64,000 nt of DNA from Karalla daura (GCA_029224185.1 CM055206.1:16439547-16503546); one strand, 5' to 3'; shown: positions 12,001 to 23,909, counted from the first letter of the stretch. Program-made: numbers and translations. Notes: generated from the sequence alone by a model not told the origin.

Positions 12001-15000
12001 CTGTTACAGTCTAAATGCCTGGCGACGTATCGCTGCTGCGCTACCAGCACCGGGCCTTTGCAGCATCGTTCAGGGGATTGTGAAACAGCATATACTGGTG
12101 TGCTTTCATAGCTTTTTTTTTTTTTCCACAACTGTGTCTGGAGCAAAGCCAAGGAGCAGGTCTAAGAGCCTCCAGCCATGTTAGTGCCTCTCGGGGCTCT
12201 ACATGCTTCAGCTACTTGAGTTCAGCGCAAACACAGGACAACGTCTTCACAGTGAGGGTGCTGACACGCTGATGTTCACGTCTCCTCTGGGTATGTTAGC
12301 CGACTTGCATTAGCAAATTAACATCAAACAGTGCGATCGAGATTCATCTGTGTACATTAAAGACAAACCTGACACGCAGAAAAAGAAAGGTCCAGCTTGT
12401 TAAAAGTGGAACGGTTTGAGTCTTTGATGCTTGAAAATAAGCTTTGATGCATGTTTATCCACTGTGAGCTCTCTCTATCTACAGAGGGAGCTGTTCCACT
12501 CTCAGGGAGAGGACCAAGTTGCTTCTACAGTAGGCAAGAAAGTAGTCGAAGCAAGTCAGAAGTATTCAGGTGTTTCCAGATGAAGAAACACCAGATGAAG
12601 TATCCTCAGCATCAGTCATTTCATTTCTTTTCATCTAGAATGCAACAAGTGCTGATGGTAAAGTTCATGCGAGTGGAATCCAATAAACATAAAAGTTATT
12701 GAGACGTTTCACTCGGCGGTGGAAAAGCCCACCCAGCAGCTGTGAACCAGCCAACCGACTGGCAAACCCGCTCCAACCACTAAGCCGCACAATACAGCTG
12801 GTCTTAGCATTAGCTATAGATCCAATCCAGTCTGTTTTTTTTCTTGCCTTGTATTTTGAACACTTAATTAAGCTAAATGGAGTGATAAACCGAGAGAGAG
12901 AGGAACATGACTGCACTTTCAGAGTGCCAGCGAGTTCCTATAAACAACAGTTTACATGCCTGAAAACAAAACAATACGGAAATGGTTCTCGCTCAAAATC
13001 ACAGCACCAACTACAGGTCTGGCATATGTACTGCAGCGTTTCTGGTGTTTACGTCTCCAAAATGTTGTCACGTGTGTGTGAAACTGTTTGAAAGCAAATG
13101 ACTATAAAAACAAAACACGTGGGACACTTTGTGTTGTGGACGAATGGGTTCAGCGCATAAATACCTCCTCTAGATAGTTTGGACGTGGAATATCTAAAAA
13201 TAATAGCTTCAGATCTGCAGATCACAGAGCCTTAACAGGCAGCAGTAAACCACCCTGTCTCGAGCTAATGGCTATGGCTACGTTCCTTGTGATGGACGTG
13301 AGGCAACTTAAGAGACATTAACATTAACTGACCCACTTTCTCTGTTCTGTGTGCAATAAGGCTTGAATTCTCTGCTACCACAACAGCAGACTGTGTGCCA
13401 GGCTACTTAGACTGCACCGGAGCCACTCGGGTCAATTAGTTTGCTCGGGGCAATTATTAAAAGCAGCTTAAGCAAAAACTCCGAGACCCCAACCCTGCCG
13501 GATTCTCAAAGGGGCGATTTCTCTGATACTATGTCACCATTAACGCGTATGAACGACTGAACTCCTACATCCCAAAAACACAAATCAGACATGGACTTAG
13601 TGCCATCGGTCATGGTGGATGAAGGCAGGGAGATGAATGTCTATATTAGAGGAGGAGAAGAGCGAGTCAGGGCTGCACTGAATCACTCCTTTGGCTCTTC
13701 TACAAAAGGAGAGATTCCACAACAAAAGGCTATTTTAAACTTTTAAAAAGTGACTGAACTCTCTAAATGGCCCCTGCAGCCTACAGAAACAGGGAGTGTA
13801 TCTACTCCCTCGCTGCTCTGTTCACCTGAATCCTGTCCAGACACACACACACACACACACACACACTCTGCTGCATCCCTCCTCTTCCTCTCAGTCTGGA
13901 GCTGACGGGAGGACGTCCAGCTCTGACATTTTGGCAGGAGATGTGTCGGACGGCTCAGGGTCCTCGTGAGCCGCTGGTGAGACCCCTGCTGGATGTCTTC
14001 AGTCCATTCAACAGCCTTTACCACTTATGGAATACTTCACACATCTGTCAAAACAGATCAATGGAGTTCAAACAGATGTCAGCGGGGCAAACCGCATTGC
14101 CACGGGCCAGCGCATTCTTCTCCCCATCGCGTCACTTTGTATGTGTGTGTGCGGTTTGTATGTGTGTGTATGTCACAAGCCAACCATGGTGACTCCTTCA
14201 TAGCCCGCTGCCTCCAGCAGGGGAAGGGATTTAAGTGCCCGAATCTCCCGTCTTTTCTCCTGTGGTGTCGCTCCTCCCAGCCTATTCTCGCTCTGTCATG
14301 CCTGCTCGATCTCCTTCTACCCCCGTCCTGGTCCCAACACCCCCAACTTTGCTCTTTCTTCATCTTCTTATCACCTCAACTTCCTCGCAAATATCTCTCC
14401 CTCCCTCCCTCACTCAGATAATATATCTTTCTTTCCCTCTTCTACCCTTTGTGATAGTTTTGCTTATCGCACACGTCCGCAGGCCAACAGTTCAGCTTCT
14501 CCAGACGTACACAGTTCACGTAGCAGCAGCAGCAGCAGCAAACAGCAGCTCTGTGCTCGGATGAAACGTGATAGAAGCTCATATTGCAGGAGCTCTGCTC
14601 CCAGAAGCTGCATAACACGCATACACACACACGTTAAGTGCAAACACATGCAGGCGGAGGCACGCCACATGTGAGATGCTCTGTCATTCATTCACTCTGA
14701 CGCTCTCTAGTGTTGTGACGCCTTCTGCTCACACGCTCGCACACTAACACACACAGGATATCAGTCATGCAATTTGTCAAAACATCCTCGCTCGATTATT
14801 TACGAGCACACAAACAAGTGGCACACACACACATCTGTTTTTGTGGAGGCGAGGGGTTTGTCCACGCATGGGGCCCTTAGGTGGCAGCTCAATTACATGC
14901 CACTAACACAGCAACAGCACAATAAAAACATACATGTGTCGGCTCCCCGTCTGCATCAACAGCCTCACACGGCACGGCCAATTTACAGTCGGCTGTTAAT

Positions 15001-16357
15001 CAGCCATCGCTCAGACCTCAATGATTTCAGCACCGTCCCATAAAAAAAGGCTCCAGATGGCGATCTGGGAGCTCTAAATCTGAGCCGCTCACTTTCAAAT
15101 TCCAACATTATACACTATGGGTCCTATGCACTGAGGATGTCCAGGTCAAGTTCAGTATCCCTGCACCTTGTCCTCCCCCCTTTCCTCTGCACAGCTTGTC
15201 TCAGGCAAGTGAGTGATAAATTTCGTTCCCCCTGACCGGGCTGAAGTAAAGGGCGCTGGTTAATTCTGGGCCTGTTTAAAAATGTTTCATTTGGGGCCCC
15301 TAAAACAGTAAATATCTCTAAGCTCTATAAGCCGTGTCCAGCTCTGGGCCCCCTGAATCATCACAGCCAGCCCCCCCCCCCACTACCCAACACCACCACC
15401 CCCACCACCACCTATCCATCACCTCCACCTCCCCCTGTCCAGGGAGGGGCCCCATACTGCGGTTAGTGAGAGACACAATCACCAGGAAGATATTTCCTCC
15501 AGAAATAGAAATCTACGTCATGTTTACTTCAACAGGAGCGGCTTGTGCTTTCACTTGTGCTTTCATTAATAAATCCATGATTCTCCTGAAGAAGACGCAA
15601 CTGACATAATCATTAGCACTGTACAATGTGCATCTGTGTAAGATGTGGTGTAGTAAAAGCAGAAAGGCTCCAGCTCAGCAATTCTTTGATTTGACACATT
15701 ATTGACTCATTTGTTAATAATTTGCACATATACCATCCACAGTTTTGCGCACTGTAGTTTTTGACTCTAGACTCTAAACTGCTTTATTGCACCATACATC
15801 CTGTGTGTGTCACCCCATCAATGACAAGTTTTCTTCCAATTTAGTTTAAGCGCAGAACCTGAAATTTTGTATATTTCTCATTTCTATAAGTTCTAGATTT
15901 CCATTAAAATGACAAATAAGCAAGAATGCAAGTGATGAAAAGTCACTTTTCTGGCAATACCCTTTCCAAAAAATGCAGACTCAGACTCAGAATCTGAAAC
16001 AGGCAGATAGCTAGATATATTCTCTCATATATAACTCATTATCCATCTCTAAACTAATGAGAAGCAGCCCTGAGGGACCCCAGGAACCATGTGACAGGAG
16101 CACCTCAGGGCACCTTCCCCTCTCCTGCCCATGGGATAAACTTCTCCGATGAGGTTTTATGATCTGCAGCAGCTCCTCTCGTTAACATCCCACACGTGAA
16201 TATGCCCGAGGTCGAGCGGCTAACACCTGTGTGCCCCGGGGTCTTACCTGTGCCTGCTGGCTGCTCTCTGTCCCGTCTGCAGGCTGGACTCCGAGTATCC
16301 CAGACCCGAGCCGAGCCGGGCCAGCGCCAGGGCCAGCAGGTAAAACAGCGTCTCCAT
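574..16357 (-). CDS. emilin1: EMILIN-1, 5' part of the gene (six coding exons, 3' part outside the window)
   Basis: EMILIN-1 is a secreted, elastic-fibre-associated extracellular-matrix glycoprotein. The joined exons (16357-16248, 3903-3787, 2157-1961, 1582-1483, 976-868, 744-574) keep one frame for 268 residues and every intron is GT-AG. Residues 1 to about 20 are a signal peptide (METLFYLLALALARLGSGLG). Residues 37-108 are an EMI domain with seven cysteines (40, 50, 67, 72, 99, 100, 108), including NWCAYVVTRTVSC and MEWKCCHGYSGEDC. A Gly/Thr/Asn-rich linker follows to about 142, then heptad-like sequence (KIRQLEETIRGL) that starts the coiled coil. Asn208 (NRT) is a possible glycosylation site. 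The EMI sequence fits EMILIN-1 better than EMILIN-2 or -3, as recalled from the family. The coiled coil, collagen stalk and C1q domain are expected left of base 1. Fish may carry emilin1a and emilin1b; I cannot tell which this is. Confidence 0.93.
868..976 (-). CDS. emilin1: emilin1 coding exon 5
   Basis: A 109-base exon bounded by a TGTAG acceptor and a GTACTG donor encodes residues 176-211 in frame with exons 4 and 6. HMKETINSIQTKLDQL resembles the conserved ETLNEIQ block of EMILIN-1. NRT at residue 208 is a potential N-glycosylation site. Confidence 0.88.
1483..1582 (-). CDS. emilin1: emilin1 coding exon 4 (start of coiled coil)
   Basis: A 100-base exon lies between a pyrimidine-rich acceptor (TTTGTCTCAAG) and a GTATGT donor. 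It encodes D143 to R174 with hydrophobic residues at heptad spacing (IRQLEETIRGLTKDL). In EMILIN-1 the corresponding segment after the EMI linker also starts a coiled coil. Confidence 0.88.
1961..2157 (-). CDS. emilin1: emilin1 coding exon 3 (C-terminal half of EMI domain and linker)
   Basis: A 197-base exon runs from a TTGGCAG acceptor to a GTAGGG donor. It encodes YRTYRRPRYKVAYK and MEWKCCHGYSGEDC (cysteines 99, 100, 108), which complete the EMI domain. A low-complexity linker rich in Gly, Thr, Asn and Gln follows to residue 141. The linker is poorly conserved in the family, so its sequence does not help choose the paralogue. Confidence 0.93.
2240..2375. repeat. dispersed repeat rich in TTAGCATGCTAA-type motifs (emilin1 intron 2)
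   Basis: The stretch has closely spaced TAGCATGCTAA, CAGCATGCTAAC and TTAGCATTTAGC words followed by CTGCTGTGCCTGCATTAG. This combination is familiar from a common interspersed repeat of percomorph fishes. The family was assigned from memory and the ends are approximate. The rest of intron 2 (2376-3786) shows nothing identifiable. Confidence 0.45.
3787..3903 (-). CDS. emilin1: emilin1 coding exon 2 (N-terminal half of EMI domain)
   Basis: The exon is 117 bases, bounded by a TTTTCCAG acceptor and a GTGAGT donor. It encodes residues N38 to V75 plus two bases of A76, including four EMI cysteines (40, 50, 67, 72). Its length is divisible by three. Joining exon 1 directly to exon 3 would give one new Ser codon and stay in frame. 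A (TG)n tract lies only about 15 bases upstream of the acceptor. Confidence 0.93.
3921..3988. repeat. (CA)n microsatellite next to emilin1 exon 2 acceptor
   Basis: An essentially perfect (CA) tract of about 34 units. On the transcribed strand it reads (TG)n and ends about 15 bases before the exon 2 acceptor AG at 3905-3904. Confidence 0.97.
4370..4421. repeat. (CA)n microsatellite in emilin1 intron 1
   Basis: A near-perfect (CA) tract of about 25 units, roughly 470 bases upstream of exon 2 in transcript order. Runs of Val-Cys or His-Thr in ORFs here are translations of the repeat. Confidence 0.96.
6798..6911 (-). repeat. fragment of B-box dispersed repeat (copy 1)
   Basis: The stretch holds GGGCTGTGGGAGGAAACC followed by a CACAGACATGCGGAGAACAC segment. 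It is one of at least nine copies or fragments of the same interspersed family in the window. Strand is set so that the RNA polymerase III B-box-like GGTTCGAATCC word of fuller copies reads plus. The family name is not assigned. Confidence 0.7.
7471..7530. repeat. (CT)n microsatellite
   Basis: About 60 bases of CT dinucleotides broken by a short TTCCTCC interruption. It produces the Ser-Leu and Arg-Glu runs in overlapping ORFs, which are not genes. Confidence 0.95.
8040..8640. promoter_or_regulatory. CpG-dense island inside emilin1 intron 1 (candidate regulatory element)
   Basis: Counting by eye gives roughly 30 CpG dinucleotides between about 8060 and 8560, including GAGCGGCCGCC and GCGGTTCCGATCGCAGCG. 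The flanking intron has only a few per 500 bases. In vertebrates such patches often mark promoters or unmethylated regulatory DNA. No TATA box or conserved exon was seen. It could be an alternative promoter, an enhancer, or the remnant of a GC-rich insertion. It also contains a 61-codon ORF from the ATG at 8347 with a strongly hydrophobic middle. Confidence 0.35.
8973..9031. repeat. (GT)n microsatellite
   Basis: About 29 uninterrupted GT units in emilin1 intron 1. Cys-Val runs in overlapping ORFs come from it. Confidence 0.96.
9157..9213. repeat. (CT)n microsatellite, interrupted
   Basis: A CT dinucleotide tract with two short interruptions (TTTCTC and GTCC). Confidence 0.93.
9460..9530. repeat. 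short tandem repeat of ATGCAAGTAAGCACC-like units
   Basis: Three close copies of ATGCAAGTAAGCAC and one shortened copy (GGCAAGCACC) occur within about 70 bases. It is a small local minisatellite in emilin1 intron 1 with no coding sign. Confidence 0.75.
9970..10115 (-). repeat. fragment of B-box dispersed repeat (copy 2)
   Basis: It contains GGACTGTGGGAGGAAACCAG and then GAGCATGCTAACTCCATGC. It ends with GTTCGACCCCCGCAACTC, the region of the B-box-like word in reverse orientation. It is diverged from the other copies and so probably old. Confidence 0.72.
16248..16357 (-). CDS. emilin1: emilin1 coding exon 1 (signal peptide)
   Basis: The ATG at 16357 opens a 36-codon exon ending at a GTAAGA donor (16247-16242). 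The first 20 residues have a short polar start, a hydrophobic core (LFYLLALALA) and small residues before the likely cleavage site, as in a secreted protein. The exon ends two bases into an Arg codon, and exon 2 completes RHRNWC, the usual entry to the EMI domain. A stop-free ORF in another frame here is a shadow. Confidence 0.9.
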
Positions 16358-16534
16358 GCTCCTCAGACCAGTCAGCCACCGTGACTCCAACGAGGTCTCA
16401 GCCCAGAGAAGTCTCACTGCGGAGCACTGAGACGACGCGCAGTCCGCGCAAGTGCATCTCCAAGTGTCCGCAGAGCTGCGGAGTCTCAGTCAGACTGAGG
16501 CAGAAACTGCGGCAGGAGCCAAGTTTCCTGTCAG

Positions 16535-16590
<56 letters not shown>

Positions 16591-16620
16591 ACACACTGTT
16601 TCTATTTAAGACCCCTTCGG
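16358..16620 (-). promoter_or_regulatory. emilin1: emilin1 5' UTR and proximal promoter (approximate)
   Basis: Upstream of the emilin1 ATG the sequence is CpG-rich (16380-16470). It then carries a (GA)n tract and a short (TG)n tract in transcript orientation (16535-16596). A TTAAATA box lies on the minus strand at 16609-16603, about 250 bases before the ATG. If that box is used, transcription would start near or inside the microsatellites and they would be in the leader. The start site is inferred, not shown. Confidence 0.4.
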
Positions 16621-18429
16621 CTCAGCCTTGCTCAGCTCCAATCAGCCTTTGTAGACTTTCTCCCTGACATCATAAGGTAATGTTTTTTTGTTGTTTGTTT
16701 TGTTGTTTTTGGAACGAATAACAAAGACCACAGCCCAAAGGAAACATCCAAATCATTGGAAAGCCCCCCTCCACCTCCCAAATGTAAGAGTTTAAAAACA
16801 CATAAACTTCTAATGGATGCTGTTTCACATGGAACATTCCACATGAGCAATAGTGGGAGTTTGAGGAAAATATTTCTATACTTTTTTTTTCTACATAATC
16901 AGTTTCATAATGAATGTCAGCAAGAACAGACTGAGTTCTGCTTTCTCTTTCCCAGAATTATAAAGTCTGACATTAGTCATTTTTGTTGAACCAGACTTAT
17001 TATTCATAACGACTCCTCTTCACTATTTTCTGTACATGTCGCACCAGGAGGACAGAAAGCGCAATACTCGGGATTAATCTGAAAACATGCTCGCCCTCTG
17101 TGAATGGTTTTGAACTTTCCATTTTCCCTCTGTGGTCTGTATTTTCTTCCCACCCATGAGGGAAAACAAGACTAATCAAACAGCGACCGCTGTGGCCACA
17201 TATGGCCGTTAAAGAAATAAGCCCATTAATTAACTAAGACTTTTAAAATTAGATTTTTTTTTAAAGACAAACCATTTAAGAAGTGTCACCTGAGCTACAG
17301 CAGGCTCATTTGGGTCCACATCTAAATTTAGCTGTACATATCAGCCAATATCTAATATCTAGGTTATACAGTAGGATGCAAAGATACAAGGGCCAAAGCT
17401 TAAGCTTAACATAGTGAAATAGAGTAGAAACTGCTCCCTCTTGATCAGTATTAGATTAGACCTTCACAACACATCCAGACTCTACCTGCAGAGGATGAAA
17501 GATAATGGATTTCATGGCGTTTAGCAACATTTCATTAGCATAGGCTCAGGCCAGCTTTTTATCTTCTTTCCCACTTCCCTTTTGATCACTGTGGCAGATC
17601 CCAATCTGTGAAGTGGACAACATCTAACAGCCCGACTCTGGGGACATACACACACACACACACACACACACACGCTCTGACACACACAGCACGTGGTAGC
17701 AGCCCACTATCTGCTCTGTGAGGAGGCCGTTGTTGAGGTGTGATTGATGCTGTGCTCTCGCGGCCAACAGACATTTTGACTCCTCGCCATGATTTACATT
17801 GCACTTCATTTCCCCCCTTCCCACCTCTTTCCTGTCATTATCTGGGTCCAAATTTGGCAAACATGCCAAAAAGTTTAAAAATAGACTCCTGCAATCTCAG
17901 CAGTTCACAGTTCAGAGATACACCACTGCAAAACAAGGAAAGTAGTCCTTGTCTCTCGAGCTCATTATCACACGGGAGCGGATGAGGACAGTTTTGCGGA
18001 AACAAAACACAACAAAAAAAAAACTTCCTCACTTCTTTTTCCAACTTAAAATCATCACAGGACCTCGAATACTGTAATTTTTTTTCTCTCCCAGCCAACT
18101 TTTCCTCTCCTCTCCTCCAGGAATTGGCTTGTTCTGCTGGCTGATGTCATTTCCACTCAGTGAGCGCTGTGACTCCGCTCTGCTGGTGCCACAGAGGAAT
18201 GGCCGGCTCAGCAGCCCTCCCTCCGACCACAGACCGGCCCGGGACCCAGCTGTTGTGACGCAGACTCTGCGACTCCCCACCGAGAGTGTATCCAGGCCCA
18301 CTGAGAAGAACGACACCCCTCACAGACACATACTCGTAGCTCCGACCTACAGCGTAATACAAACCAGACACCTGGCACCTTATTCCAGCATTCATCAGCT
18401 CCACCAAGCCGAGACATTAATCAGATAAA

Positions 18430-19520
18430 TTGTATGTTGTCTGAAGACACAGTGCCAGTGTTTAGACATCTAATTGCAGCACAGTAGTTCCAAGCCTGCT
18501 GCGTACAGTATATATGGGTGCCTTGCTATCCCCTGTAGCTGCAAACACATTAGAAAAGTAATGAAATTTCAGTAATCTAGCACTTTTTTGCCTGAAGCCG
18601 AACTGTAAATCACTGCCTAACATAATATGCTTGTTACAGCCTTGTAACGTGCTTTGTACCACAGCATTTAACGCAGAATGAAGTGTGGCTATGCTAACAG
18701 CAAGCTAACACGGAGAAGAGAGGATTAGAAGAGTAGAAGAGTATTACCAAGTCAAAGCAATATCAGTTACGTTTTTAGGGTTTAGTTGCACTCCTTTTGT
18801 CAGTCTTTCATCCTGAATGAATCACAAGAAGAAAATATATTTGTTGCAGTTAGCTACCAAGCTACCAATGTCAAGAGTAGAGCCTGCTCCATCTCCATCA
18901 ACACCTGCAAAGACCAGACAAGCTAACATTTAGCTTTATTACATGTACTGGTTCATATACAGTGTAGGTCACTGGACATGCTAAAGCTAACGCCTGTGTT
19001 ATTATTACAAATAGCTTTTGTTGCCGCTTCAACTGCTAACACATTACAAAAGTAATGAAATTACAGGAATCTACTGCTGCTTTGCCATTATGTAAATCAT
19101 TGTCTCACATAAAATTATATGTTACAGCATTGTAATGACCCAACATTTTATCCAGATTTAAGTTGTGATTTGCTAACAGCAAGCTAAGACCAAGCTAACT
19201 GAGACTAACCCATACCTGAATGGAGAAAGAGAGGCTGCTGAGGAGAGTGTGGGCAAGACACAGCAACCTAAATTAAGTTTTTCTTTCATGTTGATTGAAC
19301 CACAAGAAGTAGAGACTTGTAGCAGCTGCTGCCGTTGTGTCAACAGTAGAATCTCCTGCGGTTAGCATGCTACAGGACCAAAATCCTCCTCATTGTCTGC
19401 AAAGACAAGGGAAGCTAACAGTAATCTAAACGGTAACACTAAACACTAATCAGTGTTATGCAGACTGGCTCATGTGTAGGTCATTCATAGGCTAACACTT
19501 GTGTTGTTATTAGTGAAACT
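18430..19520. repeat. diverged tandem duplication, unit about 0.5 kb
   Basis: Blocks of the first unit recur in the same order about 480-510 bases later. Examples: AACACATTAGAAAAGTAATG at about 18545 with AACACATTACAAAAGTAATG at about 19037; GCTAACAGCAAGCTAA near 18695 and 19173; CACAAGAAG at 18822 and 19301; GTAGGTCA near 18965 and 19476. Spacing differs by small indels, so the duplication is old. No coding frame spans both units. Confidence 0.7.
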
Positions 19521-22500
19521 TGCATACAGTTAACATAGTCTGGATTGAGCCGAAATGGCAGGTTTAGCATATTAGAATATGTTAGTAAAAAAAAGAATCA
19601 GTAGAATACGGAGAAAGTAATATTTCAAGGTGGTTAATTACTTATAAATGAGAGTAACAAGTACTATGTAATGTACTAAATTGCAGAAGAAACTATCCCA
19701 AAACTGCTGATGTTAGCACCTCAACAAACAAACAGCTTGTCTGATCAAAGTGTCAGGCACACGCGTTTTGTAAAGTAGATTCCCAGGACACAGATCCCTG
19801 ACCTTTCGGGGGGTTTATGTATAACAATGTGTTAAAATGCCGGCCAAACAAAGGTTGGGGCAATTAAGCAGATTGAGACATAGTGACCTGTGTTTGTTGA
19901 TGGCAGGCTCGCTGTATTTTCTCCTGAAAGGCTTTATTATGGCTCATTAACTGTGGCTCCGAGCTGCAGCTTGGCTACTGTACCTTTTTCAAGTAAGTGG
20001 TGTGAGAGGCTGGCAAGGTGGCAGTGTAAGCGATAAGGCAGAGAGTAAATGGGCCAACCTCGAGGGCTTCTGACACAAACCAGCAGCCTAATGGGGGGTG
20101 CGTTTCAGGGAGGGCTGAAAGCTGTGGGGATGGATGATGTTTACCTTGTAAGAATGCACAAATTATTGCTCACGTTGCTTCCTTACTGTTATCTATAAAT
20201 CTTAAGGTCGCAATTAATCTGGACAGATACACACAGACTGCAGTCTCGCCCTGTTAGCAATGAGCTGAATTCCTTCCCTAAATGACTTCCTCCCCCAGAA
20301 ATCCAAAGCCCGCCAAGATTAATCTGTAACACTTCTGCCCGAATTGAAGGTGGAAATTAGTACCACTCGGAGTCTGAGCGTTCTGTTATGAACCTGTGTG
20401 TCATTCAGAGACAGGTGTCGCCAGCTTATCGGCTGCACATTTCAAACAAACTGAAGTTCACTCAAACTTCTGTGTGCTGTGCAGAGCGTGGCGCATTTCA
20501 TCATCCTCGAAGCTGCTGACAGAGACTGTGAACTTTTTGAAGTGTTTTTCCACTTATTAATTTTCACTTCTCTTCTCTGCCACGAAAGAGGAACACGATC
20601 GCACCTATAATAAAACGGCCTGCGAGCCAGCCGTGGAAATCACCCATCATTAACAAACAAACCCTTGACTGAGACATTCCCGCTGATTGATTACGCTCCA
20701 TTTTATATGTTTTTTCTCAGCATTCCAACTTTTTCACATGTTCCTTTGTTAGCTGTTGAAGCCGGTAACAAGGCACATACTTCACTCCCAACATCTTCAG
20801 TTTCAATACTTGTGAAGGTGATGGCACTTCCAATTAAGAGCTCAGGATTAAACACTGATACAAATCTTTTTTTTTCTGCAGGGGTTTGTTTGTCACTGGT
20901 ATTTCCTTGAAAATCTGACTGTTCACCACCATGAAGTTTTGATAGCTCTGAGTAACTGGAGATAATTCCCCAGGACAGGAAAGAGTACACAGGCCTTGAT
21001 TTTGCACATTACGTCCATGCATGAACATCTCCTCCTTACCCGCAGAGCCTGATTATGATTTTGAAACATAGAGTTGCCTCCGGGAAGTCAGACAGGTCCT
21101 GACTGCAAAGGGCATCCTGGTTTGTTTTCTTCTTTCAGGATCACCAACCACATCCCTCGTATTTGTAATTTCGGAGCGTGTAGCATGTCCATTTTTTCCT
21201 CTCGTTGTGACTGCCAGGTTGGACTTGATGGGCTTGATAAGTCGCACATGTTGGCGGTGTTCGGGTAATCAAATTAAAAGCAGGCATTGAGGGCTGATGG
21301 GCCTCTGGATGGTCAGCCTCGCTCTGCAGATGGGGTCGTAAATGTCAGAACGAAAATTTAACGGCAGTCCATTCAGAGGGGCTCAGAGCAACAACTGTCG
21401 CAGATAAGAAATCCTTAGTGATCTCTGGGGTTCCTCTGGGGACCGTGAATGTCTGCACAGACTGTGCAGACCAATCCATCTGATAGATGTGAGATATTTT
21501 TGTTGGATCTGTGCGGTGTTTGGACTGCGTGACGGACCAACAGACTTACATGACCGTCCTCGGAGCCAACGCCACCAGCACGGCTAACAAAAACAAGCCA
21601 GAACGAGGCTTTTCCTGAAAGCGTCTCCGTGCTGCCGTTATTCGGTATCTCTCACAGTCTCCACAGCTCTGGTCCACCAGCCGTGATAACATCCACCTTA
21701 AAGACTCCCCTGAGCCTATGGCCGGGTTGGGAGGGGTGGCCCCATACCATTTGACAGTGTGACAGGCTGTTTCTTTCTCTTTCTGTGCTGTTAACTTTTA
21801 CTCTCTCCTGCAGATGCTGTGGGGCGAGACTCGCTGAGGACGCAGAGTTCTCCTCAGTTCTCAGGAATCTCTGGCACTGTCCTCTTATTGTGCGGTTTTT
21901 CGCTGCGAAGCTGCTGTTAAAGAATGCAACAGGACGCCATTTCTTTCCTTTCCTGTGGCTTTCGATTGATCGCATCTTCTTAAAGGGACGACTTCGCTTC
22001 GGGACGTACTTGGGTCGACCCTGTCAGCTGCGTGGCGTTTGCTGGCTGGGCCACTGGACTCTTGACCAAAGTCCTTTTGGAAGATTAACATTCCTACGGG
22101 GAGGGGCGGAGGGGGGGGACCCACTCTTTCTCTTGCCATTATAAATAGGCAGGATTAGGGAATACAACAAAACAAACAACAAGGCTTTCTGTTGTAGCAA
22201 CATACAGTACGTGTTGATGAGGGCATCGCTCCATGAAACCACGGGCATACAAATCTGAATAGGGTCTATATTAAAAAAGAAATCCTTGAATTCACTGCCC
22301 TTCTATTGTCCCCATTGTGGCCAACTCCTTCTATCTACTCCCACCGCTTCCTCTAAAGCCTTTATCTAGAGTTTGTGTGTGTGTGTGGGTGTGTGTGTGT
22401 GGTGTTTTAGTGGTGCATGTTTCCGATGCTTTGCGGCTGCCATGTTGACATTCTTTGAGGCCTGGCCTGCATTTCACATTTGTGCAGGTCAGGGTGTTTT

Positions 22501-22574
22501 GTTTGCTTTAACTATTATGGGAGACCCCCAGTTGTTATTTCGCACTTTGGAGGAACCTCTAAAATGCCTCTGCT

Positions 22575-22614
<40 letters not shown>
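22575..22614. repeat. (GT)n microsatellite
   Basis: About 19 GT units. Similar shorter GT tracts lie at about 22373-22401 and 22750-22792. Confidence 0.93.
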
Positions 22615-22618
<4 letters not shown>

Positions 22619-22748
22619 CTCTGGTGCATAGAAAAGACTTGAGCCTCGGGGGAGGTGTCTTAAGAGTGTAGCTCTGTCAGGCACCAGTCAAGCTGGACTC
22701 AATGACTGATTTTACTGTTCTGAGGCTTTAGATGCCCACATTCATAAG

Positions 22749-22789
<41 letters not shown>

Positions 22790-23909
22790 GTGTATATGTG
22801 TGTGCAGCAAACATACAGTACTCCTAAGCAAACCCCGGACCCAGGTTCCTTCCACACAAAAGCACCTTGAGGTTTTTTTTTTTTTGAGGCAGACTGTACA
22901 CACACAGCCGGAGCCACTGTTTCTCTGAAACTTATCGTGACTCTTTTATTGTCTTCCGACAAACAGTTACTTCGCTTCTCATCATCGTCTGGCTTCACTA
23001 GTCAATGAGTCAAAAGCTGCAGTTTCATAAGAAGCAAAAAATAGCTCGGGGTCACATTCCGGCAAAGTTAATGTAAATACATTCTTGTTTTTTAGCTTCA
23101 CTTATTCACCTCTGTGATGTGACGTGAATTCTTTATGATGTACAGACATGGAGAGAAATGGAGGGGGGGGTCGTGATTTGCAGCCCAGAGTAATAATCCA
23201 TAACTTGAGCTGGTGTTCTTGGACCCAGATCAAAGCATTACGGTAACGTTCAGATGATTAATGCTGAAATCAGCTGCGGCGATCGGACCTTTTCTGGTAA
23301 CACTTAGCTATAAAAGAAATTACGCTCTTCCTGGTACTACTGCTTCTGGGCCCTCTTAAGCAACTTATAGCACAGCAAGGCCTTCAGAGGAATTATTAAA
23401 CTTAACTGTGCTAGTTGGGTACAGGCACAACGCTGACAAATGACCAGCTCATGATGCTGATATAGAGAACATGCCGGCACGTCTTTATTCATGTCCCAGA
23501 CATGCAACAAAAGCAATTAGTACTGTGTTCCAGGCGAATAAAGGTACACCATCATCTTTGAGCTCTTTCTTGGTTCCCACCAACTTGTTTTTGACGTTTC
23601 TTTTGGGGGGGGTCTTTTCCCTTCTAGTGTTTTCTGAGCTGTTTAGGCACCTTGGTACAGTCTGTGAGGTAAGTGAGAGCCTGCAAAAATAATGAACCCC
23701 AATGGAAGAGTAGCTCATCGTGCTTGTTATTCTGGGCAGAAGATGATAAAAGCTCCCTTGATCACGATGCTTTCTTGGAGGATCTCAAAAGAAGTGTCTT
23801 CCCCTCATCCATCATCAGCATCCATCCATCCATCCATCTGTCAATGATTAGGCAAAGTCTCAGTAGCAATCACAAGATGAAACGATGCTTATTTACTTCA
23901 ACACAACAT

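Larger units (their letters stand above)
3904..16247 (-). other. emilin1 intron 1 (12.3 kb)
   Basis: The intron lies between the signal-peptide exon and the EMI exon. It holds (CA)n tracts at 3.92 and 4.37 kb, (CT)n at 7.47-7.53 kb, (GT)n at 8.97-9.03 kb, (CT)n at 9.16-9.21 kb, and B-box repeat copies at 6.80 and 9.97 kb. A TG-type tract lies at 13.84 kb and (AGC)n at 14.52 kb. A CpG-dense island sits near 8.04-8.64 kb. No other exon with matching phase was found. First introns of matrix genes often carry enhancers, but nothing here proves one. Confidence 0.75.
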
